A stretch of 64,000 nt of DNA from Bacteroidota bacterium (lineage in GTDB: Bacteria > Bacteroidota > Ignavibacteria > Tepidaquicellales > Tepidaquicellaceae): positions 62,001-126,000 of the forward strand of contig JAFDZO010000010.1 in assembly GCA_018266845.1 (NCBI GenBank), read 5' to 3'. The notes under the pieces are model-generated. The model saw only the letters and a list, made by a program, of their open reading frames with translations, did no database searches and was not told the DNA's origin. Shown here piece by piece: positions 45,476 to 55,350 of the stretch (the stretch's first letter is position 1; the number at the start of each line of letters is the position of its first letter). Position numbers and translations under genes: made by a program.

Positions 45476-45511
45476 AAAAAGCCATTCAGAGTGAACTTGA
45501 ATGGCTTTTTT
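45476..45511 (+). terminator. Intrinsic terminator after nuoF
   Basis: AAAAAGCCATTCA (45476-45488), loop of 9 bases, TGAATGGCTTTTT (45498-45510), T-rich end. A second, similar hairpin reading the other way sits at 45602-45636. Confidence 0.9.
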
Positions 45512-45546
45512 GTTTAAGGTTTAAATGTTTTAAAGTTTGGTATTTG

Positions 45547-45572
45547 CGTTCCAACGCGGGAGCGTTGGAACG
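45547..45572. repeat. Single REP-like palindrome
   Basis: CGTTCCAACGC-GGGA-GCGTTGGAACG: a perfect 11-bp stem with a GGGA loop and no T-run. Located between two terminators. The GGA-type loop is shared with palindromes at 9727 and 62839, although the stems differ. Confidence 0.75.
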
Positions 45573-45601
45573 AGTATTGGCTGTAATTGAGACTATATAA
45601 A

Positions 45602-45636
45602 ATAAAAAAGCCATTGAGTTTTTAATTCAATGGCTT
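45602..45636 (-). terminator. Intrinsic terminator of the S8 protease gene
   Basis: AAGCCATTGA (45608-45617) pairs with TCAATGGCTT (45627-45636). On the minus strand the stem runs into TTTTTTATT. Confidence 0.85.
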
Positions 45637-45692
45637 CTTTGTTTATACTTTTACGTTACGAATTATCGTTATTTCATTATTTTGCTATCTCA

Positions 45693-47462
45693 CTACTTGA
45701 TGAGCATCATTTTCTTTGTATCCTGTAAAACTCCGTTTGTATATAATGAATAGAAATAAACTCCGCTGCTTAATGTCCCTGCATCAAAAGTAACTCCGTA
45801 GCTTCCTGCGGGTTTGCTTTCGTTCAGCAACGTTCTTACTTCTTTTCCTGCCGTATTGTAAACAACAATTTTTACATTTGCGTCTGCTCTTAAACTGAAC
45901 TCAATTCTTGTTGCCGGATTAAATGGATTCGGAAAATTTTGTGCTAAATAAAAATTTGCTGCAATAGATGACGGGTCAATAATATTTGTCATTGTTCTTG
46001 CAAGCTTTATAGATTCCCATGCATTTATCAATCCGTATCCTCTTTGTCTTCCGGGCGCAAAGGATGAATCTGCTTTGCTTGTCAGAATTGTTTTTATTTG
46101 AGCCGGAGTTAAATTGTGGTTTGCCTGCAATAACATTGCAACAACGCCTGCTGTCATCGGGCAGGAAAATGATGTTCCCGAGCCTGTCGTATATGTGGTC
46201 GGAGTTCCTGAGCCGTAGCTTGGCATTGCAACGTAGTTGCCGTTTCCGAGTGCGCAGATATCAGGCTTTATTGCACCGAGCGTTGTAAGACCAACTGATG
46301 AAAAAGATGAGCGCTGTTTGTTTGAATTTACCGAGCCGACACAGATTACTTTTTTACCGTCTGACGGAGCGCCGAGTGTATTATGTGTTGCATTATATCC
46401 TTCGTTGCCTGCTGAGTTTACCACTACAATTCCAATATCAACTGCGTGATTAGCGCCTTTTGTAATTACCGTGCTATCGCCGTTCATCCATGTCCAGTCG
46501 TATGTTCTTATTGAGCCAGCGTCCATTGCAATGTAGCCGAGTGAACTTGAGATAATATCCGCCCCTAGATTATCAGCCCATTGAACTGCCGCAATCCAGT
46601 TATCTTCTTCAAGCGGAGTTTCGGATGCAGTGTTTTCAGTCTTTGCAAGTAAAAATTTAGAGCGGTAAGCCGGTGAAATCAAGCTGCCGGGTTTATAACC
46701 GCCGATTAATGATAAAGTTTGAGTTCCGTGCTCGCCCGTCCCTTGTCCTCCGTTGGCTACATTTGTATCTCCGTTAACAAAATCTTTTGTTCGAAGTCCT
46801 CTTGCTCTTATTGAATCAAAGCAGGGATGCCCTAAGTTATCCCATCCTGCATCAAACGTAGCAATAATAACACCTGCTCCATTGTAGCCGCTGTCCTGAG
46901 CGGTAACAGCATTTATCAATGTCATTTGAGAAAGCGAGGAGCCGTAGCTCATTGAGTTGCCGTTATCTGCATTCGGATTGTATTCAACTTCAGGGTATTC
47001 CTGATTTTTTACAAACTCAATATCTTCAGCTCTCTTTTTAAACTTTGCTACTAAGTCAACTTTTTTTACACATGGAAGGTTTGTGATTGTTTCAATTTGC
47101 TCTCTGGTTGCATAAGAAGAAATTGCGTTAAGCATATTTATTTTCTGCTTAACCGTAATACCTGTGTTTACTACCTGCTGAACATAATTTTCAAAAACCG
47201 GAATATCTTTTTCATCAAAAGTGCCTCTTAATTTTCTTCTGATAATTGATTCTTTTGATAAAGTATTAATGGCATCTGCAATTGTATTAGTGCCCTTATC
47301 GTTGAAGTAAATCCAGATAAGAGTTTTATCGCTGTTAGTTCTATCGGCAAGCTCGTTATTCAGAAAAAAAGATATTTTTGAATTGTTATGGCTTGTAAAA
47401 CCGTAGAAGATATATGCAATAATAAATATGGTGAATGAAACTACGACGTATGACTTTTTCAT
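45693..47462 (-). CDS. T9SS-secreted subtilisin-like (S8) serine protease
   Basis: 589 residues. The signal anchor at the N-terminus (VVSFTIFIIAYIFYGFT) is followed by an inhibitor-like propeptide (about 45-140), then the S8 catalytic domain with the triad D204 (IATFDAGWD), H245 (GTGEHGTQTLS) and S431 (GTSFSCPMTAGV) and the oxyanion asparagine in NSAGNEG. The type A sorting domain at the end has AQNFPNPFNPATRIEFSL and KKMMLIK. All catalytic residues are intact, so it should be an active exported protease, possibly for nutrient scavenging or surface maturation. It converges with nuoF. Confidence 0.94.
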   Translation of the reverse strand: MKKSYVVVSFTIFIIAYIFYGFTSHNNSKISFFLNNELADRTNSDKTLIWIYFNDKGTNTIADAINTLSKESIIRRKLRGTFDEKDIPVFENYVQQVVNTGITVKQKINMLNAISSYATREQIETITNLPCVKKVDLVAKFKKRAEDIEFVKNQEYPEVEYNPNADNGNSMSYGSSLSQMTLINAVTAQDSGYNGAGVIIATFDAGWDNLGHPCFDSIRARGLRTKDFVNGDTNVANGGQGTGEHGTQTLSLIGGYKPGSLISPAYRSKFLLAKTENTASETPLEEDNWIAAVQWADNLGADIISSSLGYIAMDAGSIRTYDWTWMNGDSTVITKGANHAVDIGIVVVNSAGNEGYNATHNTLGAPSDGKKVICVGSVNSNKQRSSFSSVGLTTLGAIKPDICALGNGNYVAMPSYGSGTPTTYTTGSGTSFSCPMTAGVVAMLLQANHNLTPAQIKTILTSKADSSFAPGRQRGYGLINAWESIKLARTMTNIIDPSSIAANFYLAQNFPNPFNPATRIEFSLRADANVKIVVYNTAGKEVRTLLNESKPAGSYGVTFDAGTLSSGVYFYSLYTNGVLQDTKKMMLIK

Positions 47463-47609
47463 TTCTAGTTAGTTTTCCTAAAATTAGGTGTATTGCTTTC
47501 AAAATTCAAATTATTAATTATAGAGAGAAGGGTTGATTAGTTTTGAATAAATTCTTCCTTTATATATGATTATCAATTGAATATTTTAGAAAAACAACTC
47601 CATTTTTCC

Positions 47610-49334
47610 ATGTCAAAATATTTTTTTCTTTTTTTTCTTTTGATTTTTTCAAACTCTTTCTCGCAATGGTCAGGCAATACTGCGTTAAATAATCCTCTTG
47701 TAATTGCTCCCTTTAACCAGCTTGGCGCAAAGTGCATTTCTGACGGAGATGACGGAATGATAATTGTCTGGGAAGACAACAGAACGCAATCTTCCGGCAA
47801 CCGTGATGTTTATGCGCAGAGAATAAATAAATTCGGTCAGCGTGTATGGGGAGACTCAACCGGTATTCCAATCGGAGTAAAAATAAATGAAGACGAAAGA
47901 TATTACGATATCTGCTCTGACGGCAAAGGCGGCGCAATAATTATCTGGGACGATAACATTTTAACTACGCGCACAATTTTAAAAGGACAACGCATTACAA
48001 AAGCCGGAGTAAAGATGTGGAGCGATACAGGAAAGGTTGTAATCAACGATGGCAACAGACAGTCTCAATCTAAAATCACTTCCGATAATAACGGCGGATG
48101 CTTCATAGCGTATTTAACGAGTGAGTTAAGCTCAAACGATTACGAAGTAAAGGCAAACAGATTAGACAGCAGCGGAAATAAATTGTGGGGAGCCGGTTCA
48201 TGGGTTTCGCAGCAGGATGGCAACGCTTCCGAAATAGAAGGATGCACAACAAGCGATAACGGATTTTTTATTGTATGGAGCGACCCCCGAAATGCGAAAA
48301 TTACATGGAGCGATTTATACTGCCAGAAAATAAATTCTGGCGGAACTGCTTTATGGACGGCAAACGGAATTCCTCTCTGCACATCAAACTACACTCAGCA
48401 ATACGAGCGATGCATTCCCGATAATTCAGGGGGAGCATTTATTGTTTGGAACGATAACAGAAACTCCGATTCAATCACAACGCGAGTAGATATTTTCTGC
48501 CAGAGAATAAACGGCAGCGGCAATGCAGTCTTCGGCGCAAACGGTAAGGCGATATGCACTGCTCCCGAATCACAATACAGACCTGACCCTGTTACGGATA
48601 TGAAGGGCGGAGTTATTGTTAACTGGAACGATTTCCGCAACGGACCTTCATCGCCTTTCAACATAGATATTTATGCGCAAAGATTTGATTCGCTCGGCAA
48701 TATGAAATGGACTGCCGACGGAAAACAAATTTGTGATGCAGTGCTTTCGCAAAATAATAACAGAGGAGTTTCAGACGGCAACTACGGAAGCATAATTGCA
48801 TGGGACGATAGAAGAGCCGGCGCAACAGTGTATGATATTTATGCGCAAAGAATTGATTCAAGCGGAAATTTGTTATGGGGAAATGACGATGCGTTGGTGA
48901 GCAATGCAGCAGGAAATCAATATAAGCCGCAGCTTGTTAAAACTTCTGACGGAGTTATCTTCTGCTTTGAAGATACAAGAACGGGCTTAAGTGATTATAA
49001 TTTGTACACGATGAAATTATTGAACGGCGGTGGAGTTGTGAGTGTAAATACAAGCGGAAATGAGATAGTGAAAAATTTCAGATTGTACCAGAACTATCCT
49101 AATCCTTTTAATCCGGCTACGACAATAAAATTTGAGCTACAAAAATCTTCGTTCGTTCTGTTGAAAGTTTATAATTCGCTGGGCAGTGAAGTTGCGGAAT
49201 TAGTAAACGGAAAAAACGAAGCAGGAACTTACGAAATAAATTTCGATGCGGCTTCGCTTTCAAGCGGAGTGTATTTTTATAAGCTCACTTCGGGAGATTT
49301 TTCAGAAGTGAGGAACATGGTTTTGGTGAAGTAG
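47610..49334 (+). CDS. T9SS-secreted repeat protein (propeller-like), paralog of 55496-57349
   Basis: 574 residues from the ATG at 47610, which begins a signal peptide (YFFLFFLLIFSNSFSQ); a TTG 33 bases upstream adds non-signal residues and is rejected. About eight repeats of roughly 55 residues follow, each with a D-x-x-GG-x-I-x-x-W-x-D-x-R core and a D-I-Y-A-Q-R strand (for example DGNYGSIIAWDDRRAG, YDIYAQRIDSSGNLLWG). The sorting domain has YQNYPNPFNPATTIKFELQ and ends in VRNMVLVK. The repeats suggest a beta-propeller; function unknown. Confidence 0.85.
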   Translation: MSKYFFLFFLLIFSNSFSQWSGNTALNNPLVIAPFNQLGAKCISDGDDGMIIVWEDNRTQSSGNRDVYAQRINKFGQRVWGDSTGIPIGVKINEDERYYDICSDGKGGAIIIWDDNILTTRTILKGQRITKAGVKMWSDTGKVVINDGNRQSQSKITSDNNGGCFIAYLTSELSSNDYEVKANRLDSSGNKLWGAGSWVSQQDGNASEIEGCTTSDNGFFIVWSDPRNAKITWSDLYCQKINSGGTALWTANGIPLCTSNYTQQYERCIPDNSGGAFIVWNDNRNSDSITTRVDIFCQRINGSGNAVFGANGKAICTAPESQYRPDPVTDMKGGVIVNWNDFRNGPSSPFNIDIYAQRFDSLGNMKWTADGKQICDAVLSQNNNRGVSDGNYGSIIAWDDRRAGATVYDIYAQRIDSSGNLLWGNDDALVSNAAGNQYKPQLVKTSDGVIFCFEDTRTGLSDYNLYTMKLLNGGGVVSVNTSGNEIVKNFRLYQNYPNPFNPATTIKFELQKSSFVLLKVYNSLGSEVAELVNGKNEAGTYEINFDAASLSSGVYFYKLTSGDFSEVRNMVLVK

Positions 49335-49370
49335 TTTCAGATTACCTCCTCCTTAACAAAGGAAGGGGAA

Positions 49371-49690
49371 GTAAGAGGTTGAGAATCTGAATGTTAAAAT
49401 TTTTATGGATAGTGTTTCGAACCCCCTCCTTTTTTAAGGAGGGGGCAGGGGGTGGTTAGGGAGAGTGTTTTTTCATCTCTGACTTTTATGCTGGCTGGAA
49501 ACGGAAAACAATATAAGTTTATTAAATTAGTTTTTCAGACCACCCCCTCAATCCCCCTCCTTAAAAAAGGAGGGGGAGGTAAGAGGTTAAGAATTTGAAT
49601 GTTAAAATTTTTTATTGATGGTGTTTCGAACCCCCTCCTTTTTTAAGGAGGGGCAGGGAGTGGTTAGGAGAATAGAATATTTATATCTTA
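49371..49690. repeat. Two direct copies of a palindrome-bearing repeat
   Basis: A unit of about 100 bases beginning GTAAGAGGTT at 49371 recurs at 49579 (period 208). Each holds CCCCCTCCTT-TTTT-AAGGAGGGG, and an inverted CCCCCTCC/GGAGGGGG version lies between them near 49552-49578. The gap 49335-49778 holds no gene; the upstream stretch near 49346 has a related CCTCCTCC motif. Confidence 0.75.
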
Positions 49691-49778
49691 AAAATAGTTT
49701 ATTAGTTAATTACAGGACTCCTTTTTTAAGGAAGGGAGTAGTTGCCGAGAACAATTTTTCATTTAACAAAATCACAAA

Positions 49779-51593
49779 ATGAAATCAAAAATATTTTTAC
49801 TCTTTACGTTTGTAATCTTAACGGGATTTATCCGATGGGACGGGACGAATCCTGAAATATCCAAAGATGACATTTCTAAGCACGTAAAATATCTTGCATC
49901 GGATGAGCTTGAAGGAAGATTTCCCGGCACAAACGGCGACAAGCTTTCCGAAAAATATATCATAAAAGAATTTGAATCATACGGATTAAAGCCAGCAGGA
50001 GAGAACGGCTTTCTTCAGCCGTTTGAAATGGTTACAGAGTTAAAGCTCGGTGAGAAAAATTATTTCAATACAACTCTCAACGGAGCTATGACAAGATATC
50101 AGGAAGGAACTGAATACGTGCCTTATGGTTTTTCCGATAATAAAGCTGCAAGCGGCGAGCTTGTTTTTGTAGGGTATGGAATCACTGCTCCCGAACTTGG
50201 CTATGACGATTACAAAGATAAAAACGGCAATGTGATGGACCTGAAAGGCAAAATAGTTGTAATGATGCGATACGCTCCGCCTTCAAAAGACCCGCACAGC
50301 AATCCTTTCAGTAAGTATGAAAATACACGCTACAAAACTTTACCAGCAAGAGAAAGCGGCGCTGCAGGAATGATTTTAATCAGCGGATATGATGCTGACC
50401 CCGACGATAAACTTGCGAAGCTGAGATTCGATAATTCATTAAGCAATGCAGGAATACCTGTGATAAACTGCAAGAGAAATATAATAGAAAATCTTATGCA
50501 GTCAGCAGGATATAATTTTAAAGATGTTGAAAAGGGAATTAACGAATCGCAAAAACCGAATTCATTTGCTCTTAGCGGAGTAAAAGCTGAGTTCATGACG
50601 GATGTAATTCAGGTAAAGATTACAACAAATAATATTATAGGCAAAATAGAAGGCAACGACCCGCAGCTTAAGAAAGAGACGATTGTTATCGGAGCGCATA
50701 AAGACCACCTTGGCTACGGTTCGCAATACGGCTCATTGTATGAAGGAAATGAGCGTTTAATTCATAACGGAGCCGATGATAATGCATCGGGCACAAGCGC
50801 AGTGCTTGAGCTTGCGCAGAAGTTTGCATCGAACAAAGAGCTTACGAAAAGAACAATGGTGTTTATGCTGTTCAACGGAGAAGAAGCAGGCTTGCTGGGT
50901 TCGGCTTATCTTACGAAGTCAAAATTATTTCAGGATTTGAACGTTACTGCAATGATAAATCTTGATATGGTGGGAAGACTTTCCGATAATAAACTGAACA
51001 TTGGCGGAACAGGAACATCGTCATTGTGGAGCAATCTGATTGACTCGCTGAATAAGAGTTACAATTTTAATCTGAATAAAACTCCGGACGGATTCGGTCC
51101 GTCAGACCATGCATCTTTCTATACACAGAATGTTCCGGTATTATTTTTCTTTACGGGAAATCATCCTGACTACCACAAACCCTCTGACGACTGGGATAAA
51201 ATAAATACGGCAGGGGAGGAGTCTATTACAAAAATGGTTTATGATGTTGCTGTTACAATGGCAAACTATCCGAATAAAATTGAATTCATAAAAGTAGTTA
51301 CGAGCAATGAAAATAAAACGATGGGAAACATAAGAGTTTATATAGGAACAATTCCTGACTATTCATCTCAGGCAGAAGGTATGGAAATAACGGGAGTGAA
51401 AGCAGGCAGTCCCGCTGAAAAAGGCGGCTTGCAGGCAAAAGACGTGATAATAAAATTCGGTAAGCATGATATAAAAAATGTTTATGATTACACATATGCC
51501 CTTGCAGAGTATAAGCCTAACGAAGAAGTTGATGTAGTTGTAAAACGAAACGGTGAGACGGTTACGCTGAAGCTTGTGTGCGGCAGCCGTTGA
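49779..51593 (+). CDS. M28-family zinc aminopeptidase with PA and PDZ domains
   Basis: 604 residues. A signal peptide (IFLLFTFVILTGF) is followed by a helical segment, a protease-associated domain (about 110-280), the M28 catalytic domain and a C-terminal PDZ domain (about 505-600; GMEITGVKAGSPAEKGGLQA). Zinc ligands are H310 (GAHKDHLGYG), D333 (GADDNASG), E368/E369 (NGEEAG), D396 (NLDMVG) and H444 (PSDHASF). It should trim peptides in the periplasm or at the surface. There is no T9SS domain, so a periplasmic location is likely. The architecture resembles Bacteroidota M28/PDZ peptidases. Confidence 0.93.
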   Translation: MKSKIFLLFTFVILTGFIRWDGTNPEISKDDISKHVKYLASDELEGRFPGTNGDKLSEKYIIKEFESYGLKPAGENGFLQPFEMVTELKLGEKNYFNTTLNGAMTRYQEGTEYVPYGFSDNKAASGELVFVGYGITAPELGYDDYKDKNGNVMDLKGKIVVMMRYAPPSKDPHSNPFSKYENTRYKTLPARESGAAGMILISGYDADPDDKLAKLRFDNSLSNAGIPVINCKRNIIENLMQSAGYNFKDVEKGINESQKPNSFALSGVKAEFMTDVIQVKITTNNIIGKIEGNDPQLKKETIVIGAHKDHLGYGSQYGSLYEGNERLIHNGADDNASGTSAVLELAQKFASNKELTKRTMVFMLFNGEEAGLLGSAYLTKSKLFQDLNVTAMINLDMVGRLSDNKLNIGGTGTSSLWSNLIDSLNKSYNFNLNKTPDGFGPSDHASFYTQNVPVLFFFTGNHPDYHKPSDDWDKINTAGEESITKMVYDVAVTMANYPNKIEFIKVVTSNENKTMGNIRVYIGTIPDYSSQAEGMEITGVKAGSPAEKGGLQAKDVIIKFGKHDIKNVYDYTYALAEYKPNEEVDVVVKRNGETVTLKLVCGSR

Positions 51594-51625
51594 TAGTTGT
51601 CAGTTGTTAGTTATCAGTTTGAACA

Positions 51626-51666
51626 GAAGACCTGTCAGGTTTTCAATCCTGACAGGTCTTCTTTAT
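51626..51666. terminator. Bidirectional terminator between converging genes
   Basis: GAAGACCTGTCAGG (51626-51639), loop TTTTCAAT, CCTGACAGGTCTTC (51648-51661), then TTTATAAG. A 14-bp perfect stem; GACCTGTCAGGTC also occurs alone at 62275-62287. Confidence 0.85.
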
Positions 51667-51728
51667 AAGTGTTTTAAGTTTTTATCTGTGTCATCATTTA
51701 AAATCATATAAATCAGTGATTCAAATTC

Positions 51729-54101
51729 TTAAAAATTATCCAGCGCAAAATCCAGTTGCCATCTTCTATCATTAATATTTGTCAGACGCATCGCTAAGTT
51801 CACTCTGAAAATATCGAGAATTCTTCCAACGCCTCCGCCGATTTCAAGATAAGTTCCGTCTGCGCCGGAGAAGCCCTTCCATGCTGCAAGATTATAATTT
51901 GCATCGCTGATTTCCATTTTACCTGCATTTACAAATCCTATGAAGTCAAAATTCTTGAGGAAAGGCACATTGCCGAAAATAAATTTCCCGAAGTTGTTTT
52001 CAAAGTTTATATAGAACAGCTTATCACCTAAAAATTCCTGATGCTTTAAACCCTTAAAAGTAATTCCTGAACCGCTAAGTCCCGGGTCAGTAGGGAAGAA
52101 TAATAAACTTTGGTAAGGAACATCGCCCGTTGCTATTTCACCGCCTATCTTGTACTTTACATTAAAGAGTGAGTTTATGTACTGGCTTCCCGAAATTGAT
52201 GCCTTAAACTTTCTATATTCAAATGTGCTTCCGATTTCCTTCGGCGAGTATTGGAATCCTAAATCAAGATAAGGGTAACGTGTTTCAGAAAAACGCGAAA
52301 CATTGCCGTCGCCGAAATCTATGAACTTATATTTGTTCGGGTCTAAGCGAAGGCTTACTCCGATAACCCGCTGGAAGGCATCATTTACAGGGGGATTTAT
52401 CCTGTACGATTCACCGGATTTAACGATGCTCCAGTCTGTGTTATTTTGCGCAGATGATTCTTTGCCTTGTGAAAAACTTCCGCCAATTCTTATCTGAGGA
52501 ATAGGAAGGTAGTTGAAGCCAAGCTCGTATCCTGTCGAGTAGTAATAATCAACAGCATCATCTTTATCAAACCAGCTTGTGAGCGTATTGTAAAAACGCC
52601 CAAGTCCGCTATAGTCAACATTTGCAGCTTTCAGCTTTTGAAAAGCCGAACCGTAAATATTTAGAGTTCTTCCTTTTAAAAATCTTTGAGTATATCTAAG
52701 GTCATACTTCTGCTTTTTATCGGCAAAGCCGTAACTGTAGTTTGCGTCAAATCCTATTCTATTAAAATCGCTTCTGTAATTCAGGTTAAAATTCAGTGCG
52801 CTGCCTTCTACTCTGTTGAAATAATAATACTGAAGCGGCTGTGATGAAATATACTTTCCGAATTTTAACTGTGTAATCTGAAATGAAACTGCGCTGCTTT
52901 TTCTCTCCTCATCTTTTTCAATATCTCTGAATGCCTTGTTTTCTTCATCGGTAGATTTTATTAATTGCTTCTTTGCAAAGTACGAGGAATCTTTTTTCGC
53001 ATCAGGCAAAACCTGAACGACAGTTTCATCAAATATTCCAGCCGGGATTTTTTCATTTAATGTATAATTGGATACAATCGAGTTCACGCTTCCCGCAAAT
53101 TTTACAAATCCAAGGAAAGAGCCGTCAAACTCAATTTGATTATCCGTAGGAAGCCAGAAAGATTTGTTCTGTTTATCTTTGTAATTTGAAAACTTCTGAA
53201 AGAATCTCACATTGTCTATTGCCCTCAGTCTTGCAGCGTCGTTATTTGTTAAATCTACCTTTACCAAAGTGAACTCTTTATCAAGCACATACAATGTTCC
53301 CTTTAGCTGCGGAACAATGTTTGAGTTGTTAATCATTTCGATTTTAAACACAGTGCTTGTATCCAGCGTTGTTGTGCCGAGCAGTTTGTAGTCGTAATTA
53401 TCGAAGGCATTATCCGCCACGGGACCCGGAACTTTGAACTCGTCAAAGTCCAGTTTCTCATCATAAAAATTTACGATGAATGGAATTGCAAATCCGCGGG
53501 TGATGTTTGCAGTTTCGCGTTTTGCTTTTACAATCTCTTTATAAAGATCTGGCTTTTTGAAATATCCTTTTGTTTCAGATTCCAATATTCCGAAGATGCC
53601 AAGCTTCTTTTTATCTCCGGTTGTGTCCGCAGGATTTTCTTTATCCGTTACGCTTTGATTTGAGCGTATCACCATTTTTGTATAAGCATCGTATTCATAG
53701 TTTTTCAAATTTTCCTGAAACTGCTTTTTAGTCTTGATAACTTTCCTTATTATCTCATAAGCAGGGTCTTCGCCGAGCACTTCTATCTGCTCTGTGAAAA
53801 CTCCCGAAGTATTCATGTAAATATCTTTTTTCACATCTTCATTATATACTTCAATTTCTTCCGTTTCAGTTTTGTAGCCGATGTAGGAGTAAATAATGCT
53901 GTATTTACCCGGAGCAAGATTGACGAAGTAGTTTCCTTCTTTATCTGAGATTGTTCCGTAGGTAGAATCTGCGATTTTTATGGTTGCATATTCCAGCCCT
54001 TTGTTGTTTTTTGCATCGGCTATTCTGCCCGATACTTTATACGTCTGCGAAAAGGCGCTTGCGGTAAAAATAAAAAAAAGAAAAATGATGAATGGCTTCA
54101 T
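51729..54101 (-). CDS. DUF5686 outer-membrane protein with carboxypeptidase-like regulatory domain
   Basis: 790 residues. A signal peptide (FIIFLFFIFTASAFSQ) precedes a CarboxypepD_reg-like domain (about 20-105; VSGRIADAKNNKGLEYATI, YFVNLAPGKYSIIYSYIGY). The rest matches the DUF5686 family: AYEIIRKVIKTKKQFQENL, the helical linker and many alternating strands to the C-terminus that could form an outer-membrane barrel (final strand WQLDFALDNF). Family function is unknown; gene-level data link it loosely to envelope maintenance. It converges with the M28 gene through a shared terminator. Confidence 0.9.
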   Translation of the reverse strand: MKPFIIFLFFIFTASAFSQTYKVSGRIADAKNNKGLEYATIKIADSTYGTISDKEGNYFVNLAPGKYSIIYSYIGYKTETEEIEVYNEDVKKDIYMNTSGVFTEQIEVLGEDPAYEIIRKVIKTKKQFQENLKNYEYDAYTKMVIRSNQSVTDKENPADTTGDKKKLGIFGILESETKGYFKKPDLYKEIVKAKRETANITRGFAIPFIVNFYDEKLDFDEFKVPGPVADNAFDNYDYKLLGTTTLDTSTVFKIEMINNSNIVPQLKGTLYVLDKEFTLVKVDLTNNDAARLRAIDNVRFFQKFSNYKDKQNKSFWLPTDNQIEFDGSFLGFVKFAGSVNSIVSNYTLNEKIPAGIFDETVVQVLPDAKKDSSYFAKKQLIKSTDEENKAFRDIEKDEERKSSAVSFQITQLKFGKYISSQPLQYYYFNRVEGSALNFNLNYRSDFNRIGFDANYSYGFADKKQKYDLRYTQRFLKGRTLNIYGSAFQKLKAANVDYSGLGRFYNTLTSWFDKDDAVDYYYSTGYELGFNYLPIPQIRIGGSFSQGKESSAQNNTDWSIVKSGESYRINPPVNDAFQRVIGVSLRLDPNKYKFIDFGDGNVSRFSETRYPYLDLGFQYSPKEIGSTFEYRKFKASISGSQYINSLFNVKYKIGGEIATGDVPYQSLLFFPTDPGLSGSGITFKGLKHQEFLGDKLFYINFENNFGKFIFGNVPFLKNFDFIGFVNAGKMEISDANYNLAAWKGFSGADGTYLEIGGGVGRILDIFRVNLAMRLTNINDRRWQLDFALDNF

Positions 54102-54402
54102 TTGAAAAATTTGAGTTGACTAATATATTATTAAAATGGGAAAGTTTAAACTTAGAGATACTTCACTATTATACTATAGACGGATAGAAAAGTTCTGGAG
54201 TTTCAGAGCTGTTAGATTATCAAGTAAACCCAAATTTTCCCGAAACCGAAGTCTGTAAAAGAGATTTTTTAGTTTAACCCGTGATTTAAAAAATTTGTCT
54301 GGCAGGAAAAAAACCGCTATTCTATATAAAGAAGTAAACTCACTTTCAACTTTCCTATAATTTATTTAGATTTATCCGTTTATAGAAAAAATTCTTCTCA
54401 CT
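54102..54402. other. Divergent intergenic region
   Basis: 301 AT-rich bases between the DUF5686 gene (leftward) and the adhesin-like gene (rightward). Promoters for both must be here, but I could not identify a clear motif or palindrome. Confidence 0.5.
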
Positions 54403-55329
54403 ATGAAAAAAATACTTACTGCTGTAGTTTTCTTCTTGCTAATGGGTTCCGGTTTTTCTCAGTATAAAGTGGCGCAAAACTTTGAAACTACATCTCCCGG
54501 CTCTTTGCCGAGCGGCTGGACAAGATACAATAGGGCAGCATTTAATATATATAGCACCTCAAACTGGACAGTAAGAGATTCCGGCTCAACCATTTATCAG
54601 GTAAATCCTACGCACTTTCTTGCTAAGTGTAGAAGCGGGAAACGCTCCATCGCTGTCAGCTACTACTCGGGATTTGATTCAACGGGAAACAATATAGTCC
54701 ACAACTCGAATGCATGGTTTGTAAGCCCCAGATTTGCCTGCGCTTCCAACGATTCTATTTCTTTTTATGCCACCGGAGGCTCGCAGCAGTATTATGACAG
54801 CCTGCAGGTATGGGTTAATACTTCAAACACACTTCCTGAAAATTTTACAGTCAGGATTGGGACAATTTATTGGCCCGAAGGCTCGCAGTACGGAAAATTT
54901 GTGAGATACAGATACAGTCTTTCTCAGTTTGCGGGACAAACGATAGCTATAGGTTTTAAATACAATATGGACCTTAACTTTCCGAATTCAGGCTTGCTTG
55001 TGCAATTAGACGATATTTATGTGGGACCTTCAGTCGGAATACAGAATATTTCTGCCGATGTGCCAAGCTCATACAAGCTTTCGCAAAACTATCCCAACCC
55101 GTTCAATCCTGTTACCAATATAGCTTTTGATATTCCTAAAAATACTTTTGCCATACTGAAAGTGTATGATATGCTGGGCAGGGAAGTTGAAACGCTCGTT
55201 AATGAAAAGCTTGATGCAGGTTATTACAGAGTTGATTTTAACGCATCAAATCTCTCTTCGGGAACATATTTCTATAGTTTAGTTACTTCTGATTTCGTGC
55301 AAACCAGAAAACTTACTGTAGTTAAGTAA
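54403..55329 (+). CDS. T9SS-secreted adhesin-like protein, paralog of 40680-41633
   Basis: 308 residues. Signal peptide (VVFFLLMGSGFSQ), choice-of-anchor-J-like domain (about 20-205; FETTSPGSLPSGWTRYN, DSLQVWVNTSNT, QTIAIGFKYNMD, LLVQLDDIYVG), and sorting domain (SQNYPNPFNPVTNIAFDIP, DMLGREVETLVNE, ending in RKLTVVK). It is collinear with the nuo-embedded protein, including the W-x-x-x-N-x-A-x-F and D-S-L-Q-V-W-V patterns. It probably binds surface or extracellular glycans or proteins; this is by fold only. Confidence 0.9.
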   Translation: MKKILTAVVFFLLMGSGFSQYKVAQNFETTSPGSLPSGWTRYNRAAFNIYSTSNWTVRDSGSTIYQVNPTHFLAKCRSGKRSIAVSYYSGFDSTGNNIVHNSNAWFVSPRFACASNDSISFYATGGSQQYYDSLQVWVNTSNTLPENFTVRIGTIYWPEGSQYGKFVRYRYSLSQFAGQTIAIGFKYNMDLNFPNSGLLVQLDDIYVGPSVGIQNISADVPSSYKLSQNYPNPFNPVTNIAFDIPKNTFAILKVYDMLGREVETLVNEKLDAGYYRVDFNASNLSSGTYFYSLVTSDFVQTRKLTVVK

Positions 55330-55350
55330 ACTCTCCTTCTTTTTCTTGAA

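Noticed and set aside
47577-47609. TTG start upstream of the repeat protein at 47610
   Set aside because: The signal peptide starts at the ATG at 47610, and the extra eleven residues would bury it.
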